A DNA stretch of 64,000 bases from positions 248,001-312,000 of the forward strand of contig JAAMEZ010000021.1 in the NCBI GenBank assembly GCA_013322215.1, given 5' to 3'. Every line of letters begins with the position of its first letter. Position 1 is the stretch's first letter. A program made the position numbers and the translations under genes. Below the pieces are notes generated by a model that saw only the letters and a program-made list of their open reading frames with translations, ran no database searches and was not told the DNA's origin. Shown here in pieces: positions 35,484 to 44,340 of the stretch. The DNA is from Martinezella rhizogenes (GTDB lineage Bacteria > Pseudomonadota > Alphaproteobacteria > Rhizobiales > Rhizobiaceae).

Positions 35484-36824
35484 CTAGACCGTGCGATCGG
35501 CGTGGCGAACGGAAGCTGCCAAGCGTCGTTCATCCCTGCCGAGTTGATCGATCGGCGTCCTGTAGGTCTCCGTAGCGGTTGCCGCGGAAATGGCGGCAAT
35601 CAAGGCTGTGATCGACGTAAACACGGCAACCGGCACCCATCCCATCGGTCCCGTGCCCATCACGGCTGCGCTGATCGTCGGTGCGAAACCGCCGAGTGCA
35701 AAGCCGATCTGGGTTCCGACAGCCATGCCGGACAGGCGCACGCGGGTGTCGAACATTTCAGCATACAGCGCCGGCCAGATACCGTTCGATGCGCTGTAGA
35801 CCACGCCGGAAAGCAGGATACCGAGGACGAAGACCAGCACGAGGTTGTTCTGGCCGATGGCCCAGATGTAGGGCCAGATCAGCACCGCACAGCCGACGGC
35901 ACCGAAGATGAATATGGGCTTGCGGCCGATGCGGTCTGCGAGAATGGCCCAAGCGGGAATCGCACCGAGCGCCACGATATTGGCAAGCACCAGAACGGTC
36001 AGCATCGTCGAGCGATCAATATGCATGGTGTTGACGGCATAGGACAGGGTGAAGACGCTGAAGATGGTGCTGACAACGGAAATCAGCGCCGCAAAGATGA
36101 TGCGCAGGACATCTGCCCAATAATTGGTGATAAGTGAGACAAGCGGAACTTTTGCGACCTCGCCCTTCTTGGTTTCCTCCAGAAAGGCAGGTGTTTCCGC
36201 AAGTGTGCGGCGAACCCAGAATCCAACGATGACCACCACGAAGCTCAGGAAAAACGGGATACGCCAACCCCATGACATCAATGCGGCTTCATCGAGCTTT
36301 CCAAGCGGGATGAAGACCAATGTTGCAAGGATCAGCCCGGCCTGTGTTCCACTCAGCGTGAAGCTGGTGAAAAAGGCGCGCCTATTTTCAGGCGCGTGCT
36401 CGAGCGTCATGGAGCTGGCGCCAGCCTGTTCGCCGGCAGCTGAAATGCCCTGCAGCAAGCGCGCCAGAACCAGAAGAACAGGCGCCAGAATGCCAGCCTG
36501 ATTATAGGTCGGCAGGCAGCCGATGATGAAGGTCGAAAACCCCATGAGGAGCAGCGTGAACGTCAGCACCTTCTTGCGGCCGAATTTGTCACCGACGTGA
36601 CCCAGAACGACTGCACCCAGCGGCCGCATGATATAGGCAACGCCAAAGGTCGCGAACGAGGCGATGGCCGCCGTTTGCGGATCTTCCGCCGAAAAGAAGA
36701 TCTTCGGGAATATGAGAGCTGCTGCCGTACCGTAGACGAAGAAGTCATAATACTCGACGGCGCTTCCCAACCAGCTCGCAAGAGCCGCGCGCTTGGGTGT
36801 CTTATGTTCGATTTGTGCTTTCAT
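35484..36824 (-). CDS. MFS transporter, metabolite:H+ symporter (MHS) family, probable shikimate transporter
   Basis: The 446-residue protein has about 12 membrane helices and the MHS signatures: WLGSAVEYYDFFVYGTAAALIFPK at the N-terminus, RPLGAVVLGHVGDKFGRKKVLTFTL and RLLQGISAAGEQAGA. This subfamily includes ShiA (shikimate), KgtP and ProP. With the neighbouring shikimate-catabolic enzymes, shikimate or quinate/dehydroshikimate is the likely substrate. The ATG at 36824 has a near-perfect GGGGAGGAA site. It is the first gene of the minus-strand cluster. Confidence 0.9.
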   Translation of the reverse strand: MKAQIEHKTPKRAALASWLGSAVEYYDFFVYGTAAALIFPKIFFSAEDPQTAAIASFATFGVAYIMRPLGAVVLGHVGDKFGRKKVLTFTLLLMGFSTFIIGCLPTYNQAGILAPVLLVLARLLQGISAAGEQAGASSMTLEHAPENRRAFFTSFTLSGTQAGLILATLVFIPLGKLDEAALMSWGWRIPFFLSFVVVIVGFWVRRTLAETPAFLEETKKGEVAKVPLVSLITNYWADVLRIIFAALISVVSTIFSVFTLSYAVNTMHIDRSTMLTVLVLANIVALGAIPAWAILADRIGRKPIFIFGAVGCAVLIWPYIWAIGQNNLVLVFVLGILLSGVVYSASNGIWPALYAEMFDTRVRLSGMAVGTQIGFALGGFAPTISAAVMGTGPMGWVPVAVFTSITALIAAISAATATETYRTPIDQLGRDERRLAASVRHADRTV

Positions 36825-37365
36825 GGTCGTTCCTCCCCAGAGCATTCGGATGTCGAGGACACATCATAACCGGGCGCATTCGGCCTCCGCCTGCACCCGC
36901 TTACAAGGACATCCGAGATTATCCTGACAGTCATCGATGCCGCACGATGCAGCATCCGTCACTCCTCGCCGATAATAATGTACGAACTAGTTCGTTTTGT
37001 AAAGCGCCACCGAATTGCGATCACGCGACACGTTGTTGCGCGCATCAGAAATAATGTGTTGAACCAGCTTGTGCGTCACAGCCAGACGCGGTGAAGACCC
37101 TGCGATCGAGCCGAGCTCACCCACAGAGGCTGCATCATTATTCGTTCAAAATCCTGAAGGTCAGGCAATATGAGCGGATCCGGCGGGAACGCTGGCCATC
37201 TCGCAACCCGACAAATCCTTATGCCAGAGTCATTCCGACCGTTACCGAAGCCAACAGCTCAAAACGATTGCATGTCGAAAACCTGGCGAGCATAAGATGT
37301 CACGCGAACACGACACCTTCCTGATGGTGGACAATCCGCAGGATTTAACAAAATCGGAGCTGCAA
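36825..37365. other. Divergent intergenic region, 541 bp
   Basis: It separates the MHS transporter gene (minus) from the M20 amidohydrolase gene (plus). It holds the operator/promoter at 36977-37004 for the transporter. Short in-frame starts at 37297 and 37324 could extend the amidohydrolase. A small palindrome CCTGA-AGG-TCAGG lies at 37153-37165. No further gene is seen. Confidence 0.5.
36977..37004 (-). promoter_or_regulatory. Promoter and TetR-type operator of the shikimate transporter gene
   Basis: ACGAACTAGTTCGT (36982-36995) is a perfect 14-bp palindrome. On the minus strand it lies between a -35 TTTACA (complement of 36999-37004) and a -10 CATTAT. AATGTACGAACTAGT at 36977-36991 is identical to the site upstream of the shikimate dehydrogenase gene, with the same placement relative to the promoter elements. 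Confidence 0.75.
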
Positions 37366-38790
37366 ATGAATGCGAATGACCGCCAGGAGCTTTGGTCGAA
37401 GATCGATGATTCCAAACAGCGCCTCATCGAACTGAGTGATCGCATTTGGGGGATGCCCGAGGTTTGCTACACCGAAGTCCGCTCCGCTGCGGAACACAAG
37501 GCCGAGCTCCTGCATCAAGGCTTTCGCGTGAAAGAAGGGATAGCCGGAATTCCAACGTCCCTTGTTGGAGAGCTGGGCGAGAGCGGCCCTGTCATTGCAT
37601 TCCTCGGAGAATACGATGCGCTGCCAGGCCTCAGCCAGGAGGCGGGTATTACCGAACACAAGCCTGTCGAGGCGGGCGGTCACGGTCATGGTTGCGGCCA
37701 TAACCTGCTCGGCTCCGGTGCCATGCTCGCGGCTGTCGGGCTGGCGAACTTCCTGAAGGAAAAAGGAATTCCAGCGCGCGTTCGCTACTATGGATGTCCA
37801 GCAGAAGAAGGCGGCGCTGCCAAGGCGTTCATGGTGCGCGAAGGCGCGTTCGACGATGTCGATATCGCCATTTCGTGGCATCCCAACAGCTTCTGGGAGG
37901 TAGTGCCGCCATTATCATTGGCCAATACGCGCGCCGATTTCGTCTTCAAGGGGCGCGCTTCACATGCAGCAGCCACCCCACATCTGGGGCGTAGCGCATT
38001 GGATGCCGTTGAGCTGATGAGCGTTGGCGTAAACTACATGCGGGAACATATGCCGTCCGATGCCCGTGTGCATTCGGCCATACTGGACACGGGCGGCATC
38101 GCTCCCAATGTGGTTCAAGCCCATGCGCGTGTCCGATACTCGATACGCGCCATGGAATTGCAGGATATGCTCGATCTGGTGCAACGCGTCTACAAGATTG
38201 CGCAGGGCGCTGCCCTGATGACCGAAACCAGCGTGGAAATGAAGATCATCAGTGCAGTCTCCAACACCCTGGGCAACAAACCGCTCGAGCAGGCTCTTTA
38301 CAATGCGATGGAGGAGCTGGGCGTACCGTCTTTCGATGACGGGGATCGCGCATTTGCCAGGAAAATTCAGGGCACCTTGTCTGATGCCGATATCGCGGCC
38401 GAATACCAGGCGATCGGAATGCCCGTCACTGACGAGCCGCTCGCGACCTTTCTCACCCCGCAAAACGCAAACCGTAAGCCATTGATCGGGTCGACGGATG
38501 TTGGCGACGTCAGCTGGGTCGTCCCGACCGTTCAGGTTCACGCGCCAACGGTTGCGATCGGCACGCCGTTTCATACATGGCAGGTGGTGGCTCAAGGCAA
38601 GATGCCGGCGGCGCACAAAGCGATGGTGCACGCAGCAAAAGCGATGGCAGCGACAGGACTTGCCGCGATCACTGATCCGATATTGATGGAAGGTGCAAAA
38701 GCCGCCCTGGCCGAACAAACCGGCCGCAAACCCTATGTCAGCCCTTTGAATGCGGATGTGATGCCGCCCCTGGATATGTCCAGAGGATAG
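37366..38790 (+). CDS. M20 family amidohydrolase/aminoacylase (AbgB-like)
   Basis: A 474-residue M20D-type metallohydrolase. Metal and catalytic motifs are GEYDALPGLSQEAG, HGHGCGHN (His at about 106), CPAEEGGAAK (Glu about 147-148) and ISWHPN; RASHAAATPH lies in the dimerisation domain. Such enzymes cleave N-acyl or N-aryl-glutamate amides, for example p-aminobenzoyl-glutamate or indole-acetyl amino acids. The ATG at 37366 has GGAG six bases before it; longer starts at 37297 and 37324 lack such a site. It is convergent with an Lrp regulator. The substrate is unknown. Confidence 0.87.
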   Translation: MNANDRQELWSKIDDSKQRLIELSDRIWGMPEVCYTEVRSAAEHKAELLHQGFRVKEGIAGIPTSLVGELGESGPVIAFLGEYDALPGLSQEAGITEHKPVEAGGHGHGCGHNLLGSGAMLAAVGLANFLKEKGIPARVRYYGCPAEEGGAAKAFMVREGAFDDVDIAISWHPNSFWEVVPPLSLANTRADFVFKGRASHAAATPHLGRSALDAVELMSVGVNYMREHMPSDARVHSAILDTGGIAPNVVQAHARVRYSIRAMELQDMLDLVQRVYKIAQGAALMTETSVEMKIISAVSNTLGNKPLEQALYNAMEELGVPSFDDGDRAFARKIQGTLSDADIAAEYQAIGMPVTDEPLATFLTPQNANRKPLIGSTDVGDVSWVVPTVQVHAPTVAIGTPFHTWQVVAQGKMPAAHKAMVHAAKAMAATGLAAITDPILMEGAKAALAEQTGRKPYVSPLNADVMPPLDMSRG

Positions 38791-38863
38791 TTGCTTCTCG
38801 CCTTGGCGCGTACGGATAACAGGCGGGCACGGCGTGCTCGCCGATCATTCTGCAATCCGCGGT

Positions 38864-39349
38864 TTACCGTCCAGCGTCGTTACCCTCTGCCAGCGGCACG
38901 AGCAATCCAAGCTTGACGTCACGCAATACAACATTGGTGTGCATGCGTCGGATCTGCGGATTTTCCGCCATGATCACGGCGGCGATGTCGTCATAATGCT
39001 CGACATCCCTGGCGGTGACGATTGCAATAAGGTCGACGGCACCCGTGACATAATAGACCTGCTGGATATGGTCCTGCTTTTCCGCCCAAAGGCGGAACTT
39101 GGCAAGCGCATCGTAATTGTCCCGCTCGATTTCCATGCCGACGATGAACACCATCGGCGTCCCGGTCGCCTTGCGATCGACGACCGCGATTTCCGCCTTG
39201 ATGATACCATCCTCGCGCAGTCGTTTCAGGCGCCGTTGCACGGCGGATGTCGAAAGGCCGACCTCCTCGGCGATCGCTTCGGCAGTGAGTTGGCAATTGC
39301 GCTGGACGATATCGAGAATATCGCGATCAAAGCGATCCAGGTTTTCCAT
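38864..39349 (-). CDS. Lrp/AsnC family transcriptional regulator
   Basis: A 161-residue Lrp-type protein with DNA-binding helices (LDRFDRDILDIVQRNCQLTAEAIAEEVGLSTSAVQRRLKRLREDGII, residues 4-49) and a RAM domain (QQVYYVTGAVDLIAIVTARD). The ATG follows AGGAGTGGGG. It is divergent from the amino-acid importer operon at 39522 and probably controls it in response to an amino acid. The palindrome at 39427-39447 is a candidate site. Confidence 0.93.
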   Translation of the reverse strand: MENLDRFDRDILDIVQRNCQLTAEAIAEEVGLSTSAVQRRLKRLREDGIIKAEIAVVDRKATGTPMVFIVGMEIERDNYDALAKFRLWAEKQDHIQQVYYVTGAVDLIAIVTARDVEHYDDIAAVIMAENPQIRRMHTNVVLRDVKLGLLVPLAEGNDAGR

Positions 39350-39426
39350 TCCCCACTCCTTTAGACGCCGATGAAATCAGGCGACAACATCTCTATTCTA
39401 TCATAAAAGATGCACAAGGAATACAT

Positions 39427-39447
39427 TTTTGCATTTTTTATGCAAAA
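39427..39447. promoter_or_regulatory. Candidate Lrp-type operator
   Basis: TTTTGCAT (39427-39434) and ATGCAAAA (39440-39447) form a perfect 8-bp inverted repeat around TTTTT. It lies near the middle of the divergent region between the Lrp gene and the amino-acid ABC operon. The T-tract and arm type are common for Lrp/AsnC sites. Confidence 0.5.
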
Positions 39448-39521
39448 TGATCTGAAATTGCGCGCAAATTCCGCTCTTCTTCGCGATATTCTCCGCAAAT
39501 TGTTTTTCATCGGAATTCTAT

Positions 39522-40301
39522 ATGACAGCGCGGTCCTCCCAGGCACTTTGTGTGGAAGATCTCCACAAGAGCTTTGGGTCACATCAAGTCCTCAAGGGTG
39601 TTTCAACCACCGCCAATCAAGGGGACGTGATTTCCATCATCGGCTCGTCCGGTTCCGGAAAAAGCACGTTTCTGCGCTGCATAAACCTGCTTGAAATGCC
39701 CGATCGCGGCCGCATCGTTGTCAACGGCGAGGAAGTCGCCCTGAGGCAGGGACGCCACGGACAGATGCAACCGAAAAGCTGGCGGCAGATCGAGCGGATG
39801 CGCAGCGGCCTGGGCATGGTATTCCAGAGCTTCAATCTCTGGGCCCACATGACCGTTCTCGAAAATATCATCGAGGCTCCGGTGCATGTTCTGGGCGTCC
39901 CCCGTCGCGCGGCGATCGAAAAGGCGGAGGCTCTTCTCAATAAAGTCGGGCTTTACGACAAGCGCGATGCCTATCCGGCCTTCCTCTCCGGCGGTCAGCA
40001 GCAGAGGGCAGCGATCGCGCGCGCGCTTTGCATCGATCCGGCGGTGATGCTCTTCGACGAGCCGACATCGGCACTCGATCCCGAACTGGTCGGCGAAGTC
40101 CTCAAAGTCATTCGGGACCTAGCGGAAGAGGGTCGAACCATGCTGCTGGTCACCCATGAAATGCGCTTTGCCCGCGATGTCTCGAACCACGTTCTCTTCC
40201 TGCATCAGGGACGGATCGAGGAGGAAGGGCCGCCCAGGCAGATCTTCGACGCCCCAATCAGCGCTCGCTGTCGGGAATTCACCGGCATGCTGACGTCCTG
40301 A
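39522..40301 (+). CDS. Polar amino-acid ABC transporter ATPase (HisP/GlnQ family)
   Basis: A 259-residue ATPase with Walker A GSSGSGKST, Q-loop MVFQSFNLWAHMTVLEN, signature [15 protein letters not shown], Walker [21 protein letters not shown] and switch LLVTHEMRFARDV. The long insertion between Walker A and the Q-loop (GRHGQMQPKSWRQIERMRS) is typical of histidine/octopine-type ATPases. It is the first gene of an operon that also encodes a binding protein, two permeases and a homocysteine methyltransferase. Confidence 0.94.
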   Translation: MTARSSQALCVEDLHKSFGSHQVLKGVSTTANQGDVISIIGSSGSGKSTFLRCINLLEMPDRGRIVVNGEEVALRQGRHGQMQPKSWRQIERMRSGLGMVFQSFNLWAHMTVLENIIEAPVHVLGVPRRAAIEKAEALLNKVGLYDKRDAYPAFLSGGQQQRAAIARALCIDPAVMLFDEPTSALDPELVGEVLKVIRDLAEEGRTMLLVTHEMRFARDVSNHVLFLHQGRIEEEGPPRQIFDAPISARCREFTGMLTS

Positions 40302-40345
40302 TCCACATCTCATTCGCAGACAAAACCATTAGGAGAATCCCTTAC

Positions 40346-41119
40346 ATGAAACTGATTTCCACTCTATTCGCCGGGCTCGCCCTTACGCTCTCCGCCATGA
40401 CGGCTCAGGCTGAGGTTCGCTTCGGCATCATGAACGAATCCTATCCGCCCTTCTTCGCCAAGGATGCCTCGGGCAAATGGCAGGGCTGGGAAATCGATAT
40501 GATGGATGCCGTCTGCGAGCAGATGAAAGAGAAATGCTCGATCGTCGAGCTTTCCTGGGATGGCCTCATCCCGGCACTTCAGAGCAAGAAGTTCGATGTG
40601 ATCTGGTCATCCATGTCGAATACGGCCGAGCGCTCGAAGGTCATCGATTTCACCGACAAATATTACAATACGCCCAGCACGCTGATCGGTCCGAAGGACC
40701 AGAAGCCAGGCGCAACTGCAGACGACGTCAAGGGCAAGACCATCGGCATTCAGGTGTCGACCATCCAGTCGGAATATTACAAGAAATACTTTGCCAAGGT
40801 CGCGGACGAGAAGACCTACCAGACGCTCGACGAGGCGTTTCAGGATCTCGCTGCAGGCCGCATTGACTATGTCTTCGGCGATTCACTCGCTCTCGACGCT
40901 TTCCTCAAAAGCGATGGCGGCAAGGATTGCTGCGCCAAGATGGGCGACGTGGCCGACGACAAGGAAATTCTCGGAGCGGGCGTTTCCGGTGGCCTGCGCA
41001 AGGAAGACACCGAACTCAAGGCAAAGCTCAATGCCGCGATCGCCGCAGTACGCGCCAGCGGCAAATATGACGAAATCACCAGGAAGTATTTCAGCTTCGA
41101 TATCTACGGCGCCAAGTAA
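40346..41119 (+). CDS. Polar amino-acid ABC transporter binding protein (SBP_bac_3 family)
   Basis: The 257-residue precursor has a Sec signal peptide (MKLISTLFAGLALTLSAMTAQA). The mature domain has the family segments FGIMNESYPPFFAKDASGKWQGWEIDMMDAVCEQM and WSSMSNTAERSKVIDFTDKYYNTPSTLIG. The usual Arg of the amino-acid carboxylate clamp is expected at ERSKVIDFT. It delivers ligand to the two permeases that follow. The neighbouring methyltransferase suggests S-methylmethionine or a similar amino acid as ligand (inference). Confidence 0.9.
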   Translation: MKLISTLFAGLALTLSAMTAQAEVRFGIMNESYPPFFAKDASGKWQGWEIDMMDAVCEQMKEKCSIVELSWDGLIPALQSKKFDVIWSSMSNTAERSKVIDFTDKYYNTPSTLIGPKDQKPGATADDVKGKTIGIQVSTIQSEYYKKYFAKVADEKTYQTLDEAFQDLAAGRIDYVFGDSLALDAFLKSDGGKDCCAKMGDVADDKEILGAGVSGGLRKEDTELKAKLNAAIAAVRASGKYDEITRKYFSFDIYGAK

Positions 41120-41131
41120 GAAATAGCGACG

Positions 41132-41857
41132 ATGGCGACCTCCCAGCAAGGCATTCTGGACCTGCTCTCCCCCTATCCGCCCGGATGGGGTGGCGTGCTA
41201 TTGACCGGAGCGGCCTCCACGGTCGCCATCTCCGCCGGCGCCTTTCTGATAGGCCTTCTGCTTGGTACTGGCGGTGCGCTGGGCAAGCTCTCCGGCATCA
41301 GGCCGCTCCGGCTCTTACTCGAACTCTACACCACCGCCGTCCGCGCGGTCCCCGAGCTGATCCTGATTGTCGGGCTCTATTATGCGGGAATGGATGGCCT
41401 CAATCGTCTCCTCGTCGCGCTCAATCTGCCCGCCTTCGAATTGAACGGCTTTGCGGTCGCGGTTACCGTGCTCGGTTTCGTGCAGGGCGCCTATATGACG
41501 GAGGTGTTGCGCGGCGCGATCCTTGCGATCCCCGTCGGCCAGATCGAGGCGGCGAAGGCTTTCGGCATGGGGCCGCGCCTGCGTTTCCGTCGCATCATCC
41601 TGCCGGCTCTGCTGCCGAACGCCTTGCCGGGGCTTGCCAATCTGTGGATGTCGGTCACCAAGGACAGCGCGCTCGTCGCGGTGGTCGGCTATCAGGAACT
41701 GGCTCTCGCCACACGTCTCGCCGGTGCAAGCACCAAGCACTACTTCATCTTTTTCCTCGCCTCCGCCCTCATCTATCTCGCTCTGACACTCGCCTCGAAT
41801 GTCCTATTTAACCTGATCGAGCGGCGGGTGCGGCGCGGCCAGCCGAAGCTTGCGTAA
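41132..41857 (+). CDS. Amino-acid ABC transporter permease, HisQ type
   Basis: A 241-residue permease of the HisM/Q family with about five helices. Typical segments are TGAASTVAISAGAFLIGLLLG, YTTAVRAVPELILIVGLYY and the coupling loop EAAKAFGMGPRLRFRRIILPALLPNALPGL. It starts 12 bases after the binding-protein gene. It forms a heterodimeric channel with the next gene product. Confidence 0.92.
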   Translation: MATSQQGILDLLSPYPPGWGGVLLTGAASTVAISAGAFLIGLLLGTGGALGKLSGIRPLRLLLELYTTAVRAVPELILIVGLYYAGMDGLNRLLVALNLPAFELNGFAVAVTVLGFVQGAYMTEVLRGAILAIPVGQIEAAKAFGMGPRLRFRRIILPALLPNALPGLANLWMSVTKDSALVAVVGYQELALATRLAGASTKHYFIFFLASALIYLALTLASNVLFNLIERRVRRGQPKLA

Positions 41858-41868
41858 GGGATGTTGGC

Positions 41869-42558
41869 ATGACCTTCTCATGGATATCATCCTATTGGCC
41901 GCTTCTGTTGACGGGAGTCGTGCAGACGCTGTCGCTGCTTGCGATTTCCGTCGTCTTCGGCTTCGTCATCGCAATCGGCCTTGCTTTCGCCCAGGTCAGT
42001 GGCGGCCCTCTCCTGCGAACCGTTGCACGCGGCTACTGCACCTTCTTCCGGGGTACCCCGCTGCTGATACAGCTCTGGCTGCTCTATTATGGTGTGGGCT
42101 CGCTTCTGCCGATGATCCCGGGAATCCGTCAGAGCCTGTTCTGGCCGATCCTGCGCGAAGGTTTCTTCTTCGCGGCCGTCAGCTTCACGCTGAATTATGC
42201 GGCTTACGAGGCAGAGGTTTTGCGCGGCGCGTTGCTGGCAGTCCCGAAAGGCGAGCTGGAAGCCGGCCGCGCGTTCGGCATGCGGCCCTTCACGCTGACA
42301 CGGCGCATCTGGCTGCCGCGCGCCATTCGCATCGCATTGCCGACGATCGGCGGCGAAATCGTCATGCAGCTGAAGGCGACGCCGCTCGCCTTCACCGTGA
42401 CGGTGATGGATCTCTACGCCGTTGCCACGAAAGTTCGCCAGGACACGCTGCTTGTCTACGAACCGCTGATCGTCGTCACCGTCTTCTATCTCATCCTTAC
42501 AGCCATCATCGCACGAAGCTTCCGTTTTCTGGAGGCGCAGGTACCGGTGCGGCGCTAA
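41869..42558 (+). CDS. Amino-acid ABC transporter permease, HisM type
   Basis: The 229-residue partner permease has YCTFFRGTPLLIQLWLLYYG, AAYEAEVLRGALLAVPKGELEAGRAFGM and the coupling loop FTLTRRIWLPRAIRIALPTIGGE. It follows the HisQ-type gene by 11 bases. It is the last transporter gene; the methyltransferase gene follows after 63 bases. Confidence 0.93.
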   Translation: MTFSWISSYWPLLLTGVVQTLSLLAISVVFGFVIAIGLAFAQVSGGPLLRTVARGYCTFFRGTPLLIQLWLLYYGVGSLLPMIPGIRQSLFWPILREGFFFAAVSFTLNYAAYEAEVLRGALLAVPKGELEAGRAFGMRPFTLTRRIWLPRAIRIALPTIGGEIVMQLKATPLAFTVTVMDLYAVATKVRQDTLLVYEPLIVVTVFYLILTAIIARSFRFLEAQVPVRR

Positions 42559-42621
42559 CCCACGGCACAAAGGAGAGGTCAAACCTCCCCGCAGATCCGC
42601 GCTATTTTGGAGATTCCATTC

Positions 42622-43542
42622 ATGAGCAAACTCTTGATCCTCGACGGCGGCATGAGCCGCGAACTGCTGCGTCTCGGCGCGGAATTGAAACAGCCGGAAT
42701 GGTCGGCGCTAGCACTCGTCAATTCGCCGGAGATCGTCCGGCAGGTCCATGAGGAATTCATTGCCGCCGGATCGGACGTTGTTACAACGAACAGCTATGC
42801 GCTCGTCCCTTTTCACATTGGCGAGGAGCGGTTCTGGAAGGAAGGGGCCGATCTCATTGCCCTGTCCGGGCGGCTGGCGCGCGACGCCGCGAATGCCTGC
42901 AAGGATCGAAAAATCCTGGTCGCCGGTTCGCTGCCCCCGATCTTCGGCTCCTACGAGCCGCAGAATTTCGATCCGTCAAAGGTACAGAACTATCTCAAGG
43001 TTCTGGTCGAAAACCTCGACCCTTATGTCGATGTCTGGCTTGGCGAAACCCTCAGCCTGATCGCGGAGGCAGACGCGGTTCGGACTGCGGTCGCTGAAAC
43101 AGGCAAGCCGTTCTGGATCTCCTTCACGCTGGCGGATGATGCCGCGCAAAGAAACGGCGCCTCGCCCAAGCTTCGATCCGGCGAAGCCGTCGCGGATGCG
43201 GCTCGGTGGGCGGCGTCATCTGGCGCCGACGCACTCCTGTTCAACTGCAGCAAACCGGAAGTCATGCGAGAGGCCGTCGACGCGGCAGCGGAGGTTTTCA
43301 AACGGAGCGGCAAGAACCTGCAGATCGGCGTCTATGCCAATGCCTTCGAGGGAGAGCAAGGCGAGTCCGCCGCCAACGAGGGCCTTCATGCGACCCGAGA
43401 GGATCTGAACGATGACGCCTATTCACGCTTCGCCTGCTCCTGGGTCGATGCCGGCGCAACGATGGTGGGCGGCTGCTGCGGAATTGGCGCCGGACATATT
43501 CATCGGCTGAAGAAGGCTCTCCTTAGTCCCCAAGGGGCGTAG
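42622..43542 (+). CDS. mmuM: Homocysteine S-methyltransferase family protein
   Basis: A 306-residue zinc enzyme of the homocysteine methyltransferase family. The N-terminal LILDGGMSRELLRLG and the zinc ligands Cys209 (LLFNCSKPE) and Cys285-Cys286 (VGGCCGIG) are in place. Members transfer a methyl group from S-methylmethionine (or betaine) to homocysteine. The ATG at 42622 has TTGGAG eight bases upstream. Being last in an amino-acid importer operon, it probably metabolises the imported compound; S-methylmethionine is the natural guess. The stop codon lies within a terminator hairpin. Confidence 0.85.
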   Translation: MSKLLILDGGMSRELLRLGAELKQPEWSALALVNSPEIVRQVHEEFIAAGSDVVTTNSYALVPFHIGEERFWKEGADLIALSGRLARDAANACKDRKILVAGSLPPIFGSYEPQNFDPSKVQNYLKVLVENLDPYVDVWLGETLSLIAEADAVRTAVAETGKPFWISFTLADDAAQRNGASPKLRSGEAVADAARWAASSGADALLFNCSKPEVMREAVDAAAEVFKRSGKNLQIGVYANAFEGEQGESAANEGLHATREDLNDDAYSRFACSWVDAGATMVGGCCGIGAGHIHRLKKALLSPQGA

Positions 43543-43551
43543 GAGAGCCTT
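43513..43551. terminator. Bidirectional terminator spanning the stop of the methyltransferase gene
   Basis: AAGGCTCTCCT (43513-43523) and AGGAGAGCCTT (43541-43551) form a perfect 11-bp stem. An inner CCCC/GGGG stem forms across CAA. The TAG at 43540-43542 lies in the right arm. It separates the convergent methyltransferase and ribB genes. Confidence 0.75.
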
Positions 43552-43598
43552 GGATCACCATCGATCCGGACGAGATCAGATAGGCTGTATCAGAACGA

Positions 43599-44225
43599 TC
43601 AGGCAGCCTTGAAGGGAGCACTCGCAGCTCTGTAGGCGATGAGATCCTCGATCGTGACAAGATGGAGGCCATGCCGCTCGGCGAAAACTTCGAGCTCTGG
43701 AAGACGCGCCATCGTGCCGTCGTCGTTTGCCACTTCGCAGATGACGCCGGCCGGAGAAAGGCCGGCAAGCCTTGCAAGATCCACAGCTGCTTCCGTGTGC
43801 CCCGGGCGCGACAGGACGCCGTTTGGATGCGCACGAAGCGGAAAGATATGACCGGGCCGGGCAAATTCCTCCGGACGAGATCCGTCCCTGACGAGAGCCC
43901 GAACAGTCGCCGCTCTGTCGGCGGCGGATATTCCGGTCGTGGTTTCAGGGATGTAGTCGACCGAAACGGTAAACGCGGTCTTCAGAACTTCCGTGTTGCG
44001 CGGCACCATCAACGGAATGTCGAGCTCGTCGAGCCTTTCGCCCTCCATCGGAACGCAGATGAGACCACGGGCATGGTTCATCATGAAGGCGATCGCCTGC
44101 GGCGTGACTGCTTCGGCAGCAATCACCAGGTCGCCTTCGTTTTCGCGGTCGAGATCATCGACAACCACGATGATCTCGCCCCGCGCAATCGCGGCGATCG
44201 CATCTTCAATTTTCGAAATTGCCAT
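43599..44225 (-). CDS. ribB: 3,4-dihydroxy-2-butanone-4-phosphate synthase
   Basis: The 208-residue protein is a stand-alone RibB without the GTP cyclohydrolase II half. It has the substrate and metal motif VVDDLDRENEGDL (about residues 18-30), MNHARGLICVPM, GISAADRA and RPGHIFPLRAHPNGVLSRPGHTEAAVDLARLAG. It makes the four-carbon riboflavin precursor from ribulose 5-phosphate. The ATG at 44225 follows AAAGGCAGGAAA; longer frames upstream would run into the riboswitch leader. Expression is clearly governed by the FMN riboswitch. Confidence 0.95.
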   Translation of the reverse strand: MAISKIEDAIAAIARGEIIVVVDDLDRENEGDLVIAAEAVTPQAIAFMMNHARGLICVPMEGERLDELDIPLMVPRNTEVLKTAFTVSVDYIPETTTGISAADRAATVRALVRDGSRPEEFARPGHIFPLRAHPNGVLSRPGHTEAAVDLARLAGLSPAGVICEVANDDGTMARLPELEVFAERHGLHLVTIEDLIAYRAASAPFKAA

Positions 44226-44340
44226 TTTCCTGCCTTTCAAGGGTTGCCGTTTAAAACGGCGTGCATGGCCGGTCAAAGCCACCATTTTCCCTTGGGCGAA
44301 CAAGCATGTGAACGCCACCATCAAGCGGCGTCTCCTGCGT

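Noticed and set aside
38800..38860. GCACG-G-CGTGC palindrome between amidohydrolase and Lrp genes as a terminator
   Set aside because: The stem is only five base pairs and no T-tract follows on either strand.
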